The notes beneath the pieces were generated by a model, which made no database searches, was not told where the DNA came from, and saw nothing but the letters and a program-made list of their open reading frames with translations. 25,860 nucleotides of DNA, from assembly GCA_902464495.1 (NCBI GenBank), contig CABQJK010000028.1, positions 1-25,860 on the forward strand, given 5' to 3'. Numbering within the stretch: position 1 is the stretch's first letter; each line of letters opens with the position of its first letter. The translations under genes and the position numbers were made by a program. Positions 1 through 8,820 of the stretch are shown one piece after another. This DNA comes from an uncultured Collinsella sp. Its GTDB lineage: Bacteria > Actinomycetota > Coriobacteriia > Coriobacteriales > Coriobacteriaceae.

Positions 1-113
1 AGCACTTAATGTGCTTTCCGTCTTGCGCAGGACTGTAGAGCAGCAAACTTAACCCCCGCCCTCAGCCCCGGAGACCCTCCCGGACACCCCCGAAAATTTT
101 TTCAAAAAAGTTG

Positions 114-143
114 TTGCGCGCCGAGCAGACTTCTGTGTATACT
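114..143 (+). promoter_or_regulatory. Promoter of the tRNA-Asp gene
   Basis: A -35-like TTGCGC at 114-119 and a good -10 TATACT at 138-143 are separated by 18 bp. Transcription would start near 150, about 40 nt before the mature tRNA. An AT-rich run just upstream (about 93-109) could act as an UP-type element. This is read by eye and no start-site data are available. Confidence 0.55.
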
Positions 144-189
144 AATCCCCGCAGCGCACGCGAGCGGAAACAAACGCGAACGTCTGCCT

Positions 190-267
<78 letters not shown>

Positions 268-276
268 ACGCAATTA

Positions 277-303
277 AAGCCACGTCTTCGGACGTGGCTT
301 TTT
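277..303 (+). terminator. Rho-independent terminator of tRNA-Asp
   Basis: A perfect 10 bp stem (AAGCCACGTC/GACGTGGCTT) with a TTCG tetraloop runs straight into a T-run, 9 nt after the tRNA CCA end. It is a textbook intrinsic terminator. Confidence 0.93.
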
Positions 304-626
304 GCGTTTGATACACTTTGTTTCGGTAGAACGATCGCCCTAGCGCATCTTCGCCCAGAATCCCCGCGCCTTCGGGAACGCAAGTAAAATCTAATAAGTA
401 TATTTGTCTGAACAACAGCTTTGTTGCGCAACACCTGTTCAACGAGACAGGGGGTTAGGTTATACTAAATTGCACTGTAGGCCGCATCTGATGCATTTCG
501 CTCCAAGCGCGGCACTCAGTGGATATCCGATTTACCATTTGGATGTCCTGGCGGTCATTTAGCGTCTCGACACAAGCTCGGCCCCGGAGCTCGTTCGAGC
601 TGTTCGTATTCCTTGAAAGGGGAAAA
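304..626 (+). promoter_or_regulatory. Upstream region and promoter of the Rrf2 regulator gene
   Basis: This 323 nt gap holds a likely promoter: -35 TTCAAC at 438-443 and -10 TATACT at 461-466, 17 bp apart. That gives a leader of about 155 nt before the start codon. In the leader a perfect short palindrome, AGCTCG-TT-CGAGCT at 588-601, lies just before the ribosome site GAAAGGGG (615-622). It could be an operator for the regulator's own product, but nothing proves this. No other gene is convincing in the gap. Confidence 0.5.
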
Positions 627-1112
627 ATGGACATATCGAGGAAGACTGATTACGCCCTTCGTATGTTGGCGATGCTTGCCGAGGATCCGGAGCGTTTGCT
701 TTCTGTTCGCACCGCTGCCGAAGAGGTCAATGTCCCGTATTCGTTTGCCCGCTCGATTCAGCACGGTTTGGTCCAGGCCGGTATTGTGGAGAGCCTGCGT
801 GGCGTCCACGGTGGCATGCGTCTCAAGGTCAGTCCGGACGACGTCACCATTCGTCAGGTCGTCGAGGCCGTTCAGGGCCCCATGGTTATGAACGATTGCA
901 CGGCCCCCGACGGAGACTGTGCACGCATGGGCACGTGCTGCTATCATCCCCTGTGGGCCGGAGCTCAGGCGTTGATGCGCGACTACCTCGATTCCGTTTC
1001 GCTCGGCGACATCGTCGCTCACCGCCAGTTCCCGGCCGTCGATCCCAAGTTCGCCGACCGCGAAGCGTTTCCCGAGTACGCCACCTGTGCGTGTGCTTGC
1101 CGGGAGGAATAG
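627..1112 (+). CDS. Rrf2-family (IscR/NsrR-like) transcriptional regulator
   Basis: This is a 161-residue DNA-binding regulator. The N-terminus (MDISRKTDYALRMLAMLAE) and the winged-helix segment to about residue 80 are typical of Rrf2 proteins. C91, C98 and C104 form a C-x6-C-x5-C set, close to the [2Fe-2S] ligand pattern of IscR and NsrR, and C105 is an extra adjacent cysteine. The tail carries another CxCxC at 154-158, which is unusual. The ATG at 627 is chosen because GAAAGGGG precedes it and the family start matches; an upstream in-frame ATG at 519 lacks both. The next gene begins 21 nt downstream, so the two are probably co-transcribed. Sensing of Fe-S status, NO or redox stress is family knowledge; the actual signal is unknown. 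Confidence 0.88.
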   Translation: MDISRKTDYALRMLAMLAEDPERLLSVRTAAEEVNVPYSFARSIQHGLVQAGIVESLRGVHGGMRLKVSPDDVTIRQVVEAVQGPMVMNDCTAPDGDCARMGTCCYHPLWAGAQALMRDYLDSVSLGDIVAHRQFPAVDPKFADREAFPEYATCACACREE

Positions 1113-1133
1113 CGCCGCATAAGGAGCATAGAT

Positions 1134-2039
1134 ATGATTCAGGACCCCTTTCGTTCGATGATTCGTTCGGAAGGGGTCCTGCGTTATCGCGACCTTCCGT
1201 GGCGCCGCACGCGCGATCCGTACATCATTTGGCTTTCCGAGGTCATGTTGCAGCAAACACAGGTGCCACGCGTGGAGACGCGTATGCCGGCGTGGCTCGA
1301 TCGCTTTCCGACTGTGCAGGCACTTGCGCAGGCCGCGCCTTCCGATGTTTTGGACGCTTGGCAGGGGATGGGCTACAACCGACGCGCCCTGGCGCTTCAC
1401 AAGGCCGCTCGGCGCGTTGTAGAGGACTGGGACGGGAAGTTTCCACGTGAGACGCACGACCTGGTCGCCCTGCCCGGTATTGGCCCGGCGACGGCGCAGG
1501 GCATCCGGTCGTTTGCGTTCGATCTGCCGGGCGTGTATCTGGAGACCAACGTGCGCACGGTCTTTCTGCATCATTTCTTTCCCGATGTGCCTGCCGTTCC
1601 CGATCGCGAGCTGGTGCCGCTGATTCAGGCCGCCTGTCCGGCGGCTCCCGGCGCGACGGCGGATGAGACCGCTCCCTTTGCCGTGCCGCTCGATGATGCC
1701 GACACACCGCGCGCATGGTATTACGCGCTGCTGGATTATGGCGCGTATCTTAAGAAGACGCTGACCAATCCGTCCAGGCGCTCGGCGAGCTATAGCCGTC
1801 AGTCCAAGTTTGAGGGCTCGCGTCGCCAAAAGCGCGCGCATATCGTGCGTATGTTGCTGGCAGCGCGCGATGGGCAGCCGGCGGGGATTACGCTTGCTGA
1901 TGCCGTGGTGGGCGTTAACGAGATGGAAGCGGCAGCCGGTCGCGGGCCGGTCGAGTGCGACTTGATCGCGGGCATTCTGGCTGACCTGGAGCGCGAGGGC
2001 TTTTGCCGAGCCGAGGACGATCGTTGGTTGAGTGTGTAG
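1134..2039 (+). CDS. MutY-like HhH-GPD DNA glycosylase lacking the Fe-S cluster motif
   Basis: This 301-residue protein belongs to the HhH-GPD base-excision-repair superfamily and most resembles the catalytic half of MutY (A/G-mismatch adenine glycosylase). It shows SEVMLQQTQV (E36), AWQGMGYNRRA, and a helix-hairpin-helix LPGIGPATAQ at 113-122. The catalytic aspartate position (canonical DGNV or DTNV) is Glu here: LETNV, E137. The four-cysteine Fe-S motif expected near residue 210 is absent, replaced by a basic stretch around NPSRRS and QSKFEGS. There is no NUDIX-like 8-oxoG domain; the last 70 residues look like a small helical or winged domain. An AAGGAG site precedes the ATG. It sits directly behind the Rrf2 gene, suggesting stress-linked expression. 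It could be a MutY variant or a distinct glycosylase with another substrate. Confidence 0.8.
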   Translation: MIQDPFRSMIRSEGVLRYRDLPWRRTRDPYIIWLSEVMLQQTQVPRVETRMPAWLDRFPTVQALAQAAPSDVLDAWQGMGYNRRALALHKAARRVVEDWDGKFPRETHDLVALPGIGPATAQGIRSFAFDLPGVYLETNVRTVFLHHFFPDVPAVPDRELVPLIQAACPAAPGATADETAPFAVPLDDADTPRAWYYALLDYGAYLKKTLTNPSRRSASYSRQSKFEGSRRQKRAHIVRMLLAARDGQPAGITLADAVVGVNEMEAAAGRGPVECDLIAGILADLEREGFCRAEDDRWLSV

Positions 2040-2154
2040 CCCGCTCAAATCTGAAGAACGGGATTGTAAGGTTTAAATTCTCGGCTTGAGGGGCATCCTA
2101 AAGACGAGGCCGCTCGGAGCCTACGGGCGGCATGCGTTGAAGGGAAGTACACCT

Positions 2155-2694
2155 ATGGATTTTGAGAACTCCCAAACCAAGAAGAACCTCGAGACCGCTT
2201 TTGCCGGTGAGTCCCAGGCACACACCAAGTATCGCTACTATGCCTCCAAGGCAAAGAAGGACGGCTACGTTCAGATCTCGAACATCTTTGCCGAGACGGC
2301 TGGCAACGAGTCCGAGCACGCCAAACTGTGGTTTAAGTATCTGCACGATGGCGCCGTCCCCGATACCCTGGACAATCTGCGCGATGCCGCCGCGGGTGAG
2401 AACTACGAGTGGACCACGATGTACGACGAGTTTGCCAAGACCGCCGAGGAAGAGGGCTTTGCCGAGATTGCCGCAAAGTTCCGTGGTGTCGCCGCCGTCG
2501 AGAAGGCCCACGAGGAGCGCTACAACAAGCTCGTCGAGCGCATCGAGTCGGGCGAGGTGTTTGAGCGTGAGGGCGTAAAGGTGTGGAAGTGCCTGAACTG
2601 CGGGCACCTGCATGTGGGTGCCGAGGCGCCTGAGGTGTGCCCGGTGTGCAACCACCCCAAGGCGTACTTTGAGGAGCAGGTGGTGAACTACTAG
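2155..2694 (+). CDS. rbr: Rubrerythrin
   Basis: This 179-residue cytoplasmic non-haem iron protein reduces hydrogen peroxide in anaerobes. Residues 1-135 form the ferritin-like four-helix domain with the di-iron ligand pattern E19, E52-x-x-H55 and a later E116-x-x-H119. Residues 140-179 form a rubredoxin-like Fe(Cys)4 domain with C146-x2-C149 and C162-x2-C165 (CPVC). The length is typical of the short rubrerythrins. The ATG at 2155 is chosen because GAAGGGAAG lies just upstream and family members begin near this point; an in-frame ATG at 2086 adds 23 unlikely residues. It lies 115 nt after the glycosylase gene. It may be read through from the Rrf2 operon or have its own promoter, since no clear terminator is seen between them. 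Confidence 0.96.
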   Translation: MDFENSQTKKNLETAFAGESQAHTKYRYYASKAKKDGYVQISNIFAETAGNESEHAKLWFKYLHDGAVPDTLDNLRDAAAGENYEWTTMYDEFAKTAEEEGFAEIAAKFRGVAAVEKAHEERYNKLVERIESGEVFEREGVKVWKCLNCGHLHVGAEAPEVCPVCNHPKAYFEEQVVNY

Positions 2695-2715
2695 CGCTTG
2701 GCGCTAGCATGAGCT

Positions 2716-2880
2716 GGGCCGGGAGGGCCGGACTACCTTCCCTCAACGCGACCCTGCGAAGCCGTGAGCGAGGAGGGAAGGTAGTCCGGCCCTCCCGGCC
2801 CGCTTTGGGTCGTCGCGTGCTCGATACAGAAAAGCTGATAAAAAAGTTTGTGTGCCGCCCCTTTTGGGGCGGCACGTTTT
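2716..2880 (+). repeat. Hairpin/terminator repeat module, copy 1
   Basis: A perfect 29 bp inverted repeat (2716-2744 with 2773-2801) encloses a 28 nt loop. It is followed by a segment (about 2810-2880) nearly identical to one at 3721-3790 that ends in an intrinsic terminator. The outer parts of the arms differ from copy 2, while the inner arm (TACCTTCCCTC) and the loop are shared, the loop in inverted orientation. The position right after rubrerythrin means it also serves as that gene's 3' end. Confidence 0.9.
2852..2880 (+). terminator. Intrinsic terminator inside repeat copy 1
   Basis: The stem GTGCCGCCCC/GGGGCGGCAC with a TTTT loop is followed by GTTTT. It is a strong GC-rich hairpin and the likely terminator for rubrerythrin transcription. 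Confidence 0.85.
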
Positions 2881-2971
2881 GTGTGGGGGCTGGTTGGGAC
2901 GGCACCGTTCATGGGTGGGGTACACTGGGTAGCGACTTTTAGTTTATCTACTACCTGATGGGGTGTTTTTT

Positions 2972-3604
2972 ATGGGTAAGAAGTCTCGGGCTCGGGTTGC
3001 TGCGGCGGGAACTCGCAAGGATCCTGGCCGTCGGGTTGTCGAGGGTAAAAAGGCCGATCGTGCCGAGAAAGACAAGAAGGTCGGCGCGCATGCTCATCCT
3101 GAGTGGGCGCCTCATTTGAATTCGGCTAGTGAGGATTTGACTGCCAAGTTGTTTACTCTGGTCGAGGTCATCTTGGGCGTGGTGCCCGTGGTGGTCATTG
3201 GCCTGTTTCTGGCCTCTAAGGATGCCACGAGCGTGGATAAGCTCACCGATGTCTTTTCTCAGGACCCCTCGATGGTGGTTACGTTTATCTCTGCGTGCCT
3301 GCAGCCGTTTGTGGCATACATGTTGTATATGGTCTATCGCAAGTACTGCGAGGGCGATGCGGGTTTTGTTGCCGGCAACCTGATTGGCCTCTTGTGTTCC
3401 GAGATTTTGCTGCTCAATATTCCGGGCGTGATCGGTATGGGCATCTTGCTGTGGCGCGTTTGGCGCAATGTCGCTCCGCACTTCGAGAGCTGGCTGTTTG
3501 AGCGCCGTGTTGCGGGCGTGCTGGCGGATATCGCTGGATCGCTCGTGATCTTGGTCCTGGCGTTTATGTGCGCCACCGCTACCCGAAACCTTGCGGGCAT
3601 GTAA
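2972..3604 (+). CDS. Multi-pass membrane protein of unknown function
   Basis: I do not recognise a family for this 210-residue protein. The first 45 residues are very basic and Lys/Arg-rich (MGKKSRARVAAAGTRKDPGR) with no signal peptide look. Several hydrophobic stretches follow that could be about four membrane helices: roughly 62-80 (VILGVVPVVVIGLFLA), 98-116, 130-155 and 185-205. Charged or polar residues between them fit short loops. The ATG at 2972 is chosen with GATGGGG upstream; a GTG at 2963 is possible but overlaps that site. A -10-like TACACT at 2921-2926 precedes it. The gene is bracketed by two related hairpin/terminator repeats, so it forms its own transcription unit. Confidence 0.75.
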   Translation: MGKKSRARVAAAGTRKDPGRRVVEGKKADRAEKDKKVGAHAHPEWAPHLNSASEDLTAKLFTLVEVILGVVPVVVIGLFLASKDATSVDKLTDVFSQDPSMVVTFISACLQPFVAYMLYMVYRKYCEGDAGFVAGNLIGLLCSEILLLNIPGVIGMGILLWRVWRNVAPHFESWLFERRVAGVLADIAGSLVILVLAFMCATATRNLAGM

Positions 3605-3622
3605 TGCGTCTTTGCTACCTGC

Positions 3623-3790
3623 GGAGCGCGGGGCGGGGAAATACCTTTCCCTCTCGCTCACGGCTTCGCAGAGTCGCGCGAGGCAAAGGTATTTCCCCGC
3701 CCCGCGCTCCGGCGTTGAGTTGTCGCGTGCTCGCTACCGAAAAGCTGATAAGAAGTTTGTGTGCCGCCCCTTTTGGGGCCGGCACTTTTT
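3623..3790 (+). repeat. Hairpin/terminator repeat module, copy 2
   Basis: A perfect 26 bp inverted repeat (3623-3648 with 3685-3710) is followed by the same downstream segment as copy 1 (about 3721-3790, roughly 90 percent identical by eye). Its loop, 3653-3678, matches the reverse complement of the copy 1 loop 2747-2772 at 25 of 26 positions. The outer arms are different from copy 1 but perfectly self-complementary. It lies 18 nt after the stop codon of the membrane-protein gene. Confidence 0.9.
3761..3790 (+). terminator. Intrinsic terminator inside repeat copy 2
   Basis: The stem GTGCCGCCCC pairs with GGGGC-C-GGCAC (one bulged C) around a TTTT loop and is followed by TTTTT at 3786-3790. 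It is the likely 3' end of the membrane-protein transcript. Confidence 0.85.
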
Positions 3791-3798
3791 GTATGGGG

Positions 3799-4005
3799 TG
3801 GACAGTTAGTTCAGATACGTATAATTCGGGCGGTTTAATAGCTGGGTTTGGAGCCCTCGGAGGCTTGTTGGACGTCTTTAGATGACCTGAGGCGCTTGGT
3901 TTTGGGTTTTAAGTGCCCATTTTGAGGGTCAAATTGCGCCAAGCGAAGCGCCCGAATGCAATTTGAGGGGGGGTCAGATTTATACGTATCTGAACTAACT
4001 GTCCA
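3799..4005. mobile_element. 207 bp MITE-like element with perfect 26 bp terminal inverted repeats
   Basis: Positions 3799-3824 and 3980-4005 are perfect reverse complements (26 of 26), beginning TGGACAG. The 155 bp interior codes for nothing convincing. It holds a smaller inverted repeat, TCAAATTGC (3929-3937) with GCAATTTGA (3958-3966). No obvious target-site duplication is visible at the borders. Small size, no gene and perfect inverted ends fit a non-autonomous mobile element, but no matching transposase is in the window. It could instead be a large intergenic palindromic repeat. Confidence 0.7.
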
Positions 4006-4287
4006 GGCGACTGCGTCCGGGGGCGGCGCGCTTCGCTTTTGGTCCCTGTCTCCACAATTTCTGTCAAGCTTTTGGTTAGATTTTGGTCAGTTGGCGTAAG
4101 GGTGGAAGGCCAAAAGATTGCTGGCGAAAAAAGCTCAAAGAAAGTGCTGGTAGGGGAGTTGTTGAGCTTTTCGACAGCTTTTGAGCAAAAGAAACTTTGT
4201 GGCTATTGCCAGCGATTGCGTTGTCGCGGTCGTGGTGGTGCGGGATGCTGGTCGTAAGCGTCGAATGCTCCGATTTTGGAGGCCAGC
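4006..4287 (+). other. Intergenic stretch with little recognisable content
   Basis: About 280 nt with no convincing gene; a 72-codon reading frame starting with TTG at 4039 lacks a ribosome site and family features. A 10 bp inverted pair, AAAAGCTCAA (4129-4138) with TTGAGCTTTT (4162-4171), could form a weak hairpin. The last bases carry the ribosome site TTGGAGG (4276-4282) of the next gene. Confidence 0.4.
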
Positions 4288-4722
4288 ATGGATCTGTTTC
4301 TCGAGACCCCGCAGCAACAAGCCGAACGCATGTTGCGTCAGCAGCAACGGCTCATGGAGATGCAAATGCAAGGGGCGGCAGCCCAGCCCTTTGCGCAAAA
4401 TGTCGTGCCTGCTGCTGTGCCTGCAGCTGTGCCCGGGTATGAATCGGCGCCAGAGGCCTATTCCGTACAGCAAGAATCATATGCGCAGGAGCTCGCGTTC
4501 GACAAACGCCGCGCGCGCCGCCGCCGTTTGGGCCAGCGCCTGCGCACATTGGCGATGATCGTGCTCATCCCGCTGGGGCTTGCGGCCATCTTTCTGGCGT
4601 CGTATGCCCTCACGTGCATCCTCAACGGCGCATCGCCCAACGAGGTGCTCCAACATCTGTCAGCCCTCGGCCAGCGCCTAGGTGACGTCATAACAACCAT
4701 CCGCGCTGGCTGGGAGAGCTAG
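4288..4722 (+). CDS. Small one-pass membrane protein, unknown function
   Basis: This 144-residue protein is not recognised. The first 60 residues are rich in Gln, Met, Ala and Pro (ETPQQQAERMLRQQQRLMEM) and look like a short helix or coiled coil plus a disordered linker. A strongly basic patch (DKRRARRRRLGQRLR, about residues 72-86) precedes one hydrophobic helix at about 88-108, so the N-terminus should stay in the cytoplasm. A short polar tail follows. The ATG at 4288 is used because TTGGAGG lies 5 nt upstream. It lies among repeats and an unknown HTH gene, and no operon partner is evident. Confidence 0.65.
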   Translation: MDLFLETPQQQAERMLRQQQRLMEMQMQGAAAQPFAQNVVPAAVPAAVPGYESAPEAYSVQQESYAQELAFDKRRARRRRLGQRLRTLAMIVLIPLGLAAIFLASYALTCILNGASPNEVLQHLSALGQRLGDVITTIRAGWES

Positions 4723-4804
4723 CGTTTGTCACATTAGGACTTCTAGGGTGTAGGGATTATCGCCACGAGTAAAATTCTTGCATCCCGTGGGTCCTGTCGT
4801 GCGA

Positions 4805-4833
4805 TTGATAGTATTATCGAAGATGAATAATAA
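4805..4833 (+). promoter_or_regulatory. Promoter of the HTH-protein gene at 4858
   Basis: TTGATA (4805-4810) and TAATAA (4828-4833) are spaced 17 bp apart in an AT-rich stretch unlike its surroundings. The predicted start is near 4840, giving a very short leader before the ribosome site ACGGAGGTG (4844-4852). Confidence 0.6.
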
Positions 4834-4857
4834 TAGCAAATGAACGGAGGTGCGCGG

Positions 4858-5421
4858 TTGAATCTGACCTTTGAGGGATTCTTAAAAGGCTATTGCCGAG
4901 AGCTATCCGGACAGCAGTCACTGAGTTTTAGAAAGCTGGTTGAGCAGGCGACGACGGTTGCGCCGCGCGTGGCGGAGCCTCTGTTTTTGCTTGCTTTGGC
5001 GCAAGGAAAAGCCGAATACGTTCTGGGTTTATCCGAGGGCTCGTGGATGGAAGAGGATTACCGAGACGTTTTGTCCTTGTACGGTCAAGCGGGTAACATA
5101 ATATCTTTATGCGCCAAAAGTGAGCTTCCTAATCGTTATGCCAACGTTTGGCGTGCGTATAGAGCGGTGAAGGAAAAGCCGGTGGCGAACAGAAGGATCA
5201 ACGCCCTGATGCGAAAAAGAATACTGGAAGCATTGGAGGAATCGGGCGTAACGCGCTATGGCCTCTGCCGTGCTCTGCACCTGAATAAAGGAAACGTATA
5301 CGCATACTTGGCCGGCGATGACTCAAAGGTGAGCAGGGAGACGGCGCGCCGCATTATGGAATATGCGGAGGAGAGGGGCACCCAAGAAGGGGCCGGCCGC
5401 CCGGTGCGTGTGGCGGGGTAA
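4858..5421 (+). CDS. Unrecognised protein with C-terminal helix-turn-helix
   Basis: This 187-residue protein probably starts at TTG 4858, since ACGGAGGTG (GGAGG at 4846-4850) is 7 nt upstream. An in-frame ATG at 4840 lies before that site and is less likely. Residues 1-100 are an unfamiliar helical region (NLTFEGFLKGYCRELSG; APRVAEPLFLLALAQGKAEY). Residues 115-175 contain a clear helix-turn-helix pattern (RILEALEESGVTRYGLCRAL, then NKGNVYAYLAG), suggesting DNA binding. Base composition is lower in GC than the flanking genes and codons such as TTA, ATA and AGA appear, which hints at transfer. rmuC begins 51 nt later. It could be a phage-type or toxin-antitoxin-type regulator, but no toxin-like partner is visible. 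Confidence 0.7.
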   Translation: MNLTFEGFLKGYCRELSGQQSLSFRKLVEQATTVAPRVAEPLFLLALAQGKAEYVLGLSEGSWMEEDYRDVLSLYGQAGNIISLCAKSELPNRYANVWRAYRAVKEKPVANRRINALMRKRILEALEESGVTRYGLCRALHLNKGNVYAYLAGDDSKVSRETARRIMEYAEERGTQEGAGRPVRVAG

Positions 5422-5472
5422 GATTGATCGCGGTTTTGATTGGTGCTCGATTGGGTTTGTTGGGCGGAGTTT

Positions 5473-6828
5473 ATGTCTGCTATTGATATTGCGCTTGTTG
5501 TGATTGCCTTGGTGGCGGTGGGAGTTGCTGTGGCTTGCGCCCTCCAGCTCAAGAGCCTGCGTGCCGAGCTGCGGGAGCGTGGCGACAGTAGCGCGGAAAC
5601 GCTGGCAGCGCTCGAGCAGGCCAACAGCACGCTCGACACCCTGAACGTCGCGTTGGCCGAAACCCGCCGCACGGCAAATGCCATCGCGCAGCAGCAGACG
5701 ACCGACGCCGCCGTAGAGCAGCAGCGCTACCTGACCATTGCGCGCGAGTTCTCGCAGGCCGGCGACCGTATGGATGACCTGCGCCGCGAGACGGCCCAAC
5801 AGCTTGGCGCCAACCGCGAAGGCATCGAGCATCGCCTGGACAAGGTGCGTGAGACGGTCGATGCTCAGCTGGGCGCCATCCGCAAAGACAACAACGTGCA
5901 GCTCGACCAAATGCGTGCGACGGTGGACGAGAAGCTCTCTCGCACGCTCAACGACCGACTGTCGGCATCGTTTAAGCAGGTGAGCGACCAGCTCGAGGCC
6001 GTGTACAAGGGCCTGGGCGACATGCAGTCTATCGCCACCGGCGTGGGCGACCTTAAGCGCGTGCTGGGCAATGTCAAGGCGCGTGGCATTTTGGGCGAGG
6101 TGCAGCTGGGTGCAATCCTGGCGGACATCCTCACGCCCGATCAGTATCTGGAAAACATCGCCACCAAGCCTGGTGCCTCGGAGCGTGTTGAGTTTGCCGT
6201 CAAGCTGCCGGTGGACGAGGGCGACCCCGTGCTGTTGCCGATCGACTCCAAATTCCCGGGTGACGCGTACGAGCATCTGCTCGACGCGCAGGAGTCGGGC
6301 GATGCGGAGACCGTGGCGGCTGCGCGCAAGACGCTCGACACCATGGTCAAGCGCGAGGCTAAAGACATCTGCGAAAAGTACCTGAGTGTGCCGGCAACGA
6401 CCAACTTTGGCATCATGTTCGTGCCGTTTGAGGGACTGTACGCCGAGGTCGTCAGCCGCCCCGGGCTTATCGAGACCCTGGGCCGCGACTATCACGTCAA
6501 CGTCGCCGGTCCCAGCACCATGGCCGCCATTCTCAACAGCCTGCAGATGAGCTACCAGACGTTTAGGCTGCAAAAACGTACCGACGACGTACTGCGCGTG
6601 CTCTCCGCCGTCAAGGCCGAGCTGCCACGCTATCAGGCGGCGCTGCGCCGCGCCCAGCAGCAGATCGAGACCGCGGGCAAAACGGTCGAGGGCATCATCA
6701 CCACGCGCACCAACGTCATGGAGCGCAAGCTCAAGGACATTGACGCGCTGGAAGACGCGCGGGAGGCCGACGAGATTTTGGGCTTGGAGTCCGCAGGCTT
6801 ACTCGCAGACCAAAAAGACGAGGACTAG
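5473..6828 (+). CDS. rmuC: RmuC-family DNA recombination protein
   Basis: This 451-residue RmuC family protein is implicated in limiting recombination at inverted repeats and has a nuclease-like fold. Residues 3-25 form one N-terminal membrane helix (IDIALVVIALVAVGVAVAC). Residues 27-190 are a long coiled coil rich in Glu, Gln, Arg and Ala. The conserved C-terminal domain runs from about 190 to 430, with GILGEVQLGAIL near 203-214 and the hallmark IDSKFP near 257-262. The ATG at 5473 is preceded by GGCGGAG; the longer frame from 5440 starts without a site. A strong terminator follows, so the gene ends its own transcript. It is notable next to a palindrome-rich region, although RmuC is widespread and the placement may be chance. 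Confidence 0.93.
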   Translation: MSAIDIALVVIALVAVGVAVACALQLKSLRAELRERGDSSAETLAALEQANSTLDTLNVALAETRRTANAIAQQQTTDAAVEQQRYLTIAREFSQAGDRMDDLRRETAQQLGANREGIEHRLDKVRETVDAQLGAIRKDNNVQLDQMRATVDEKLSRTLNDRLSASFKQVSDQLEAVYKGLGDMQSIATGVGDLKRVLGNVKARGILGEVQLGAILADILTPDQYLENIATKPGASERVEFAVKLPVDEGDPVLLPIDSKFPGDAYEHLLDAQESGDAETVAAARKTLDTMVKREAKDICEKYLSVPATTNFGIMFVPFEGLYAEVVSRPGLIETLGRDYHVNVAGPSTMAAILNSLQMSYQTFRLQKRTDDVLRVLSAVKAELPRYQAALRRAQQQIETAGKTVEGIITTRTNVMERKLKDIDALEDAREADEILGLESAGLLADQKDED

Positions 6829-6838
6829 TCGCAACGGA

Positions 6839-6879
6839 CGGTGGGGCGCCGGCGTAAGCGCGGGTGCCCCACCGCTTTT
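6839..6879 (+). terminator. Intrinsic terminator of rmuC
   Basis: The stem CGGTGGGGC (6839-6847) pairs with GCCCCACCG (6866-6874) and is followed by CTTTT, 10 nt after the rmuC stop. Confidence 0.88.
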
Positions 6880-6954
6880 CGCGTCGCGCTTGCCTGAAGC
6901 GCGCTTTAATGTGCAACAATGGCCTCTCGCCCTATCAGACGCGAAAGGAAGCTC

Positions 6955-8757
<1,803 letters not shown>

Positions 8758-8820
8758 GCGTCTCGGACGTGGGACAATTGTGCCCATAAGTTTATTGTGC
8801 CGTTGAGCTGAGGAGTCGTT

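Noticed and set aside
1..15. Small hairpin AGCAC-TTAAT-GTGCT at the window edge
   Set aside because: It could be the tail of a terminator from an upstream gene, but the context is missing and the T-run is poor.
555..2048. A 497-codon minus-strand frame
   Set aside because: It is opposite the Rrf2 and glycosylase genes, which have ribosome sites and motifs; the antisense product shows no domain.
2709..2942. Frame of 77 codons after rubrerythrin
   Set aside because: It runs through a perfect hairpin and a terminator; the coding look comes from the repeat.
4039..4257. Short frame of 72 codons starting TTG
   Set aside because: It has no ribosome site and no family resemblance, and lies in a repeat-rich intergenic stretch.
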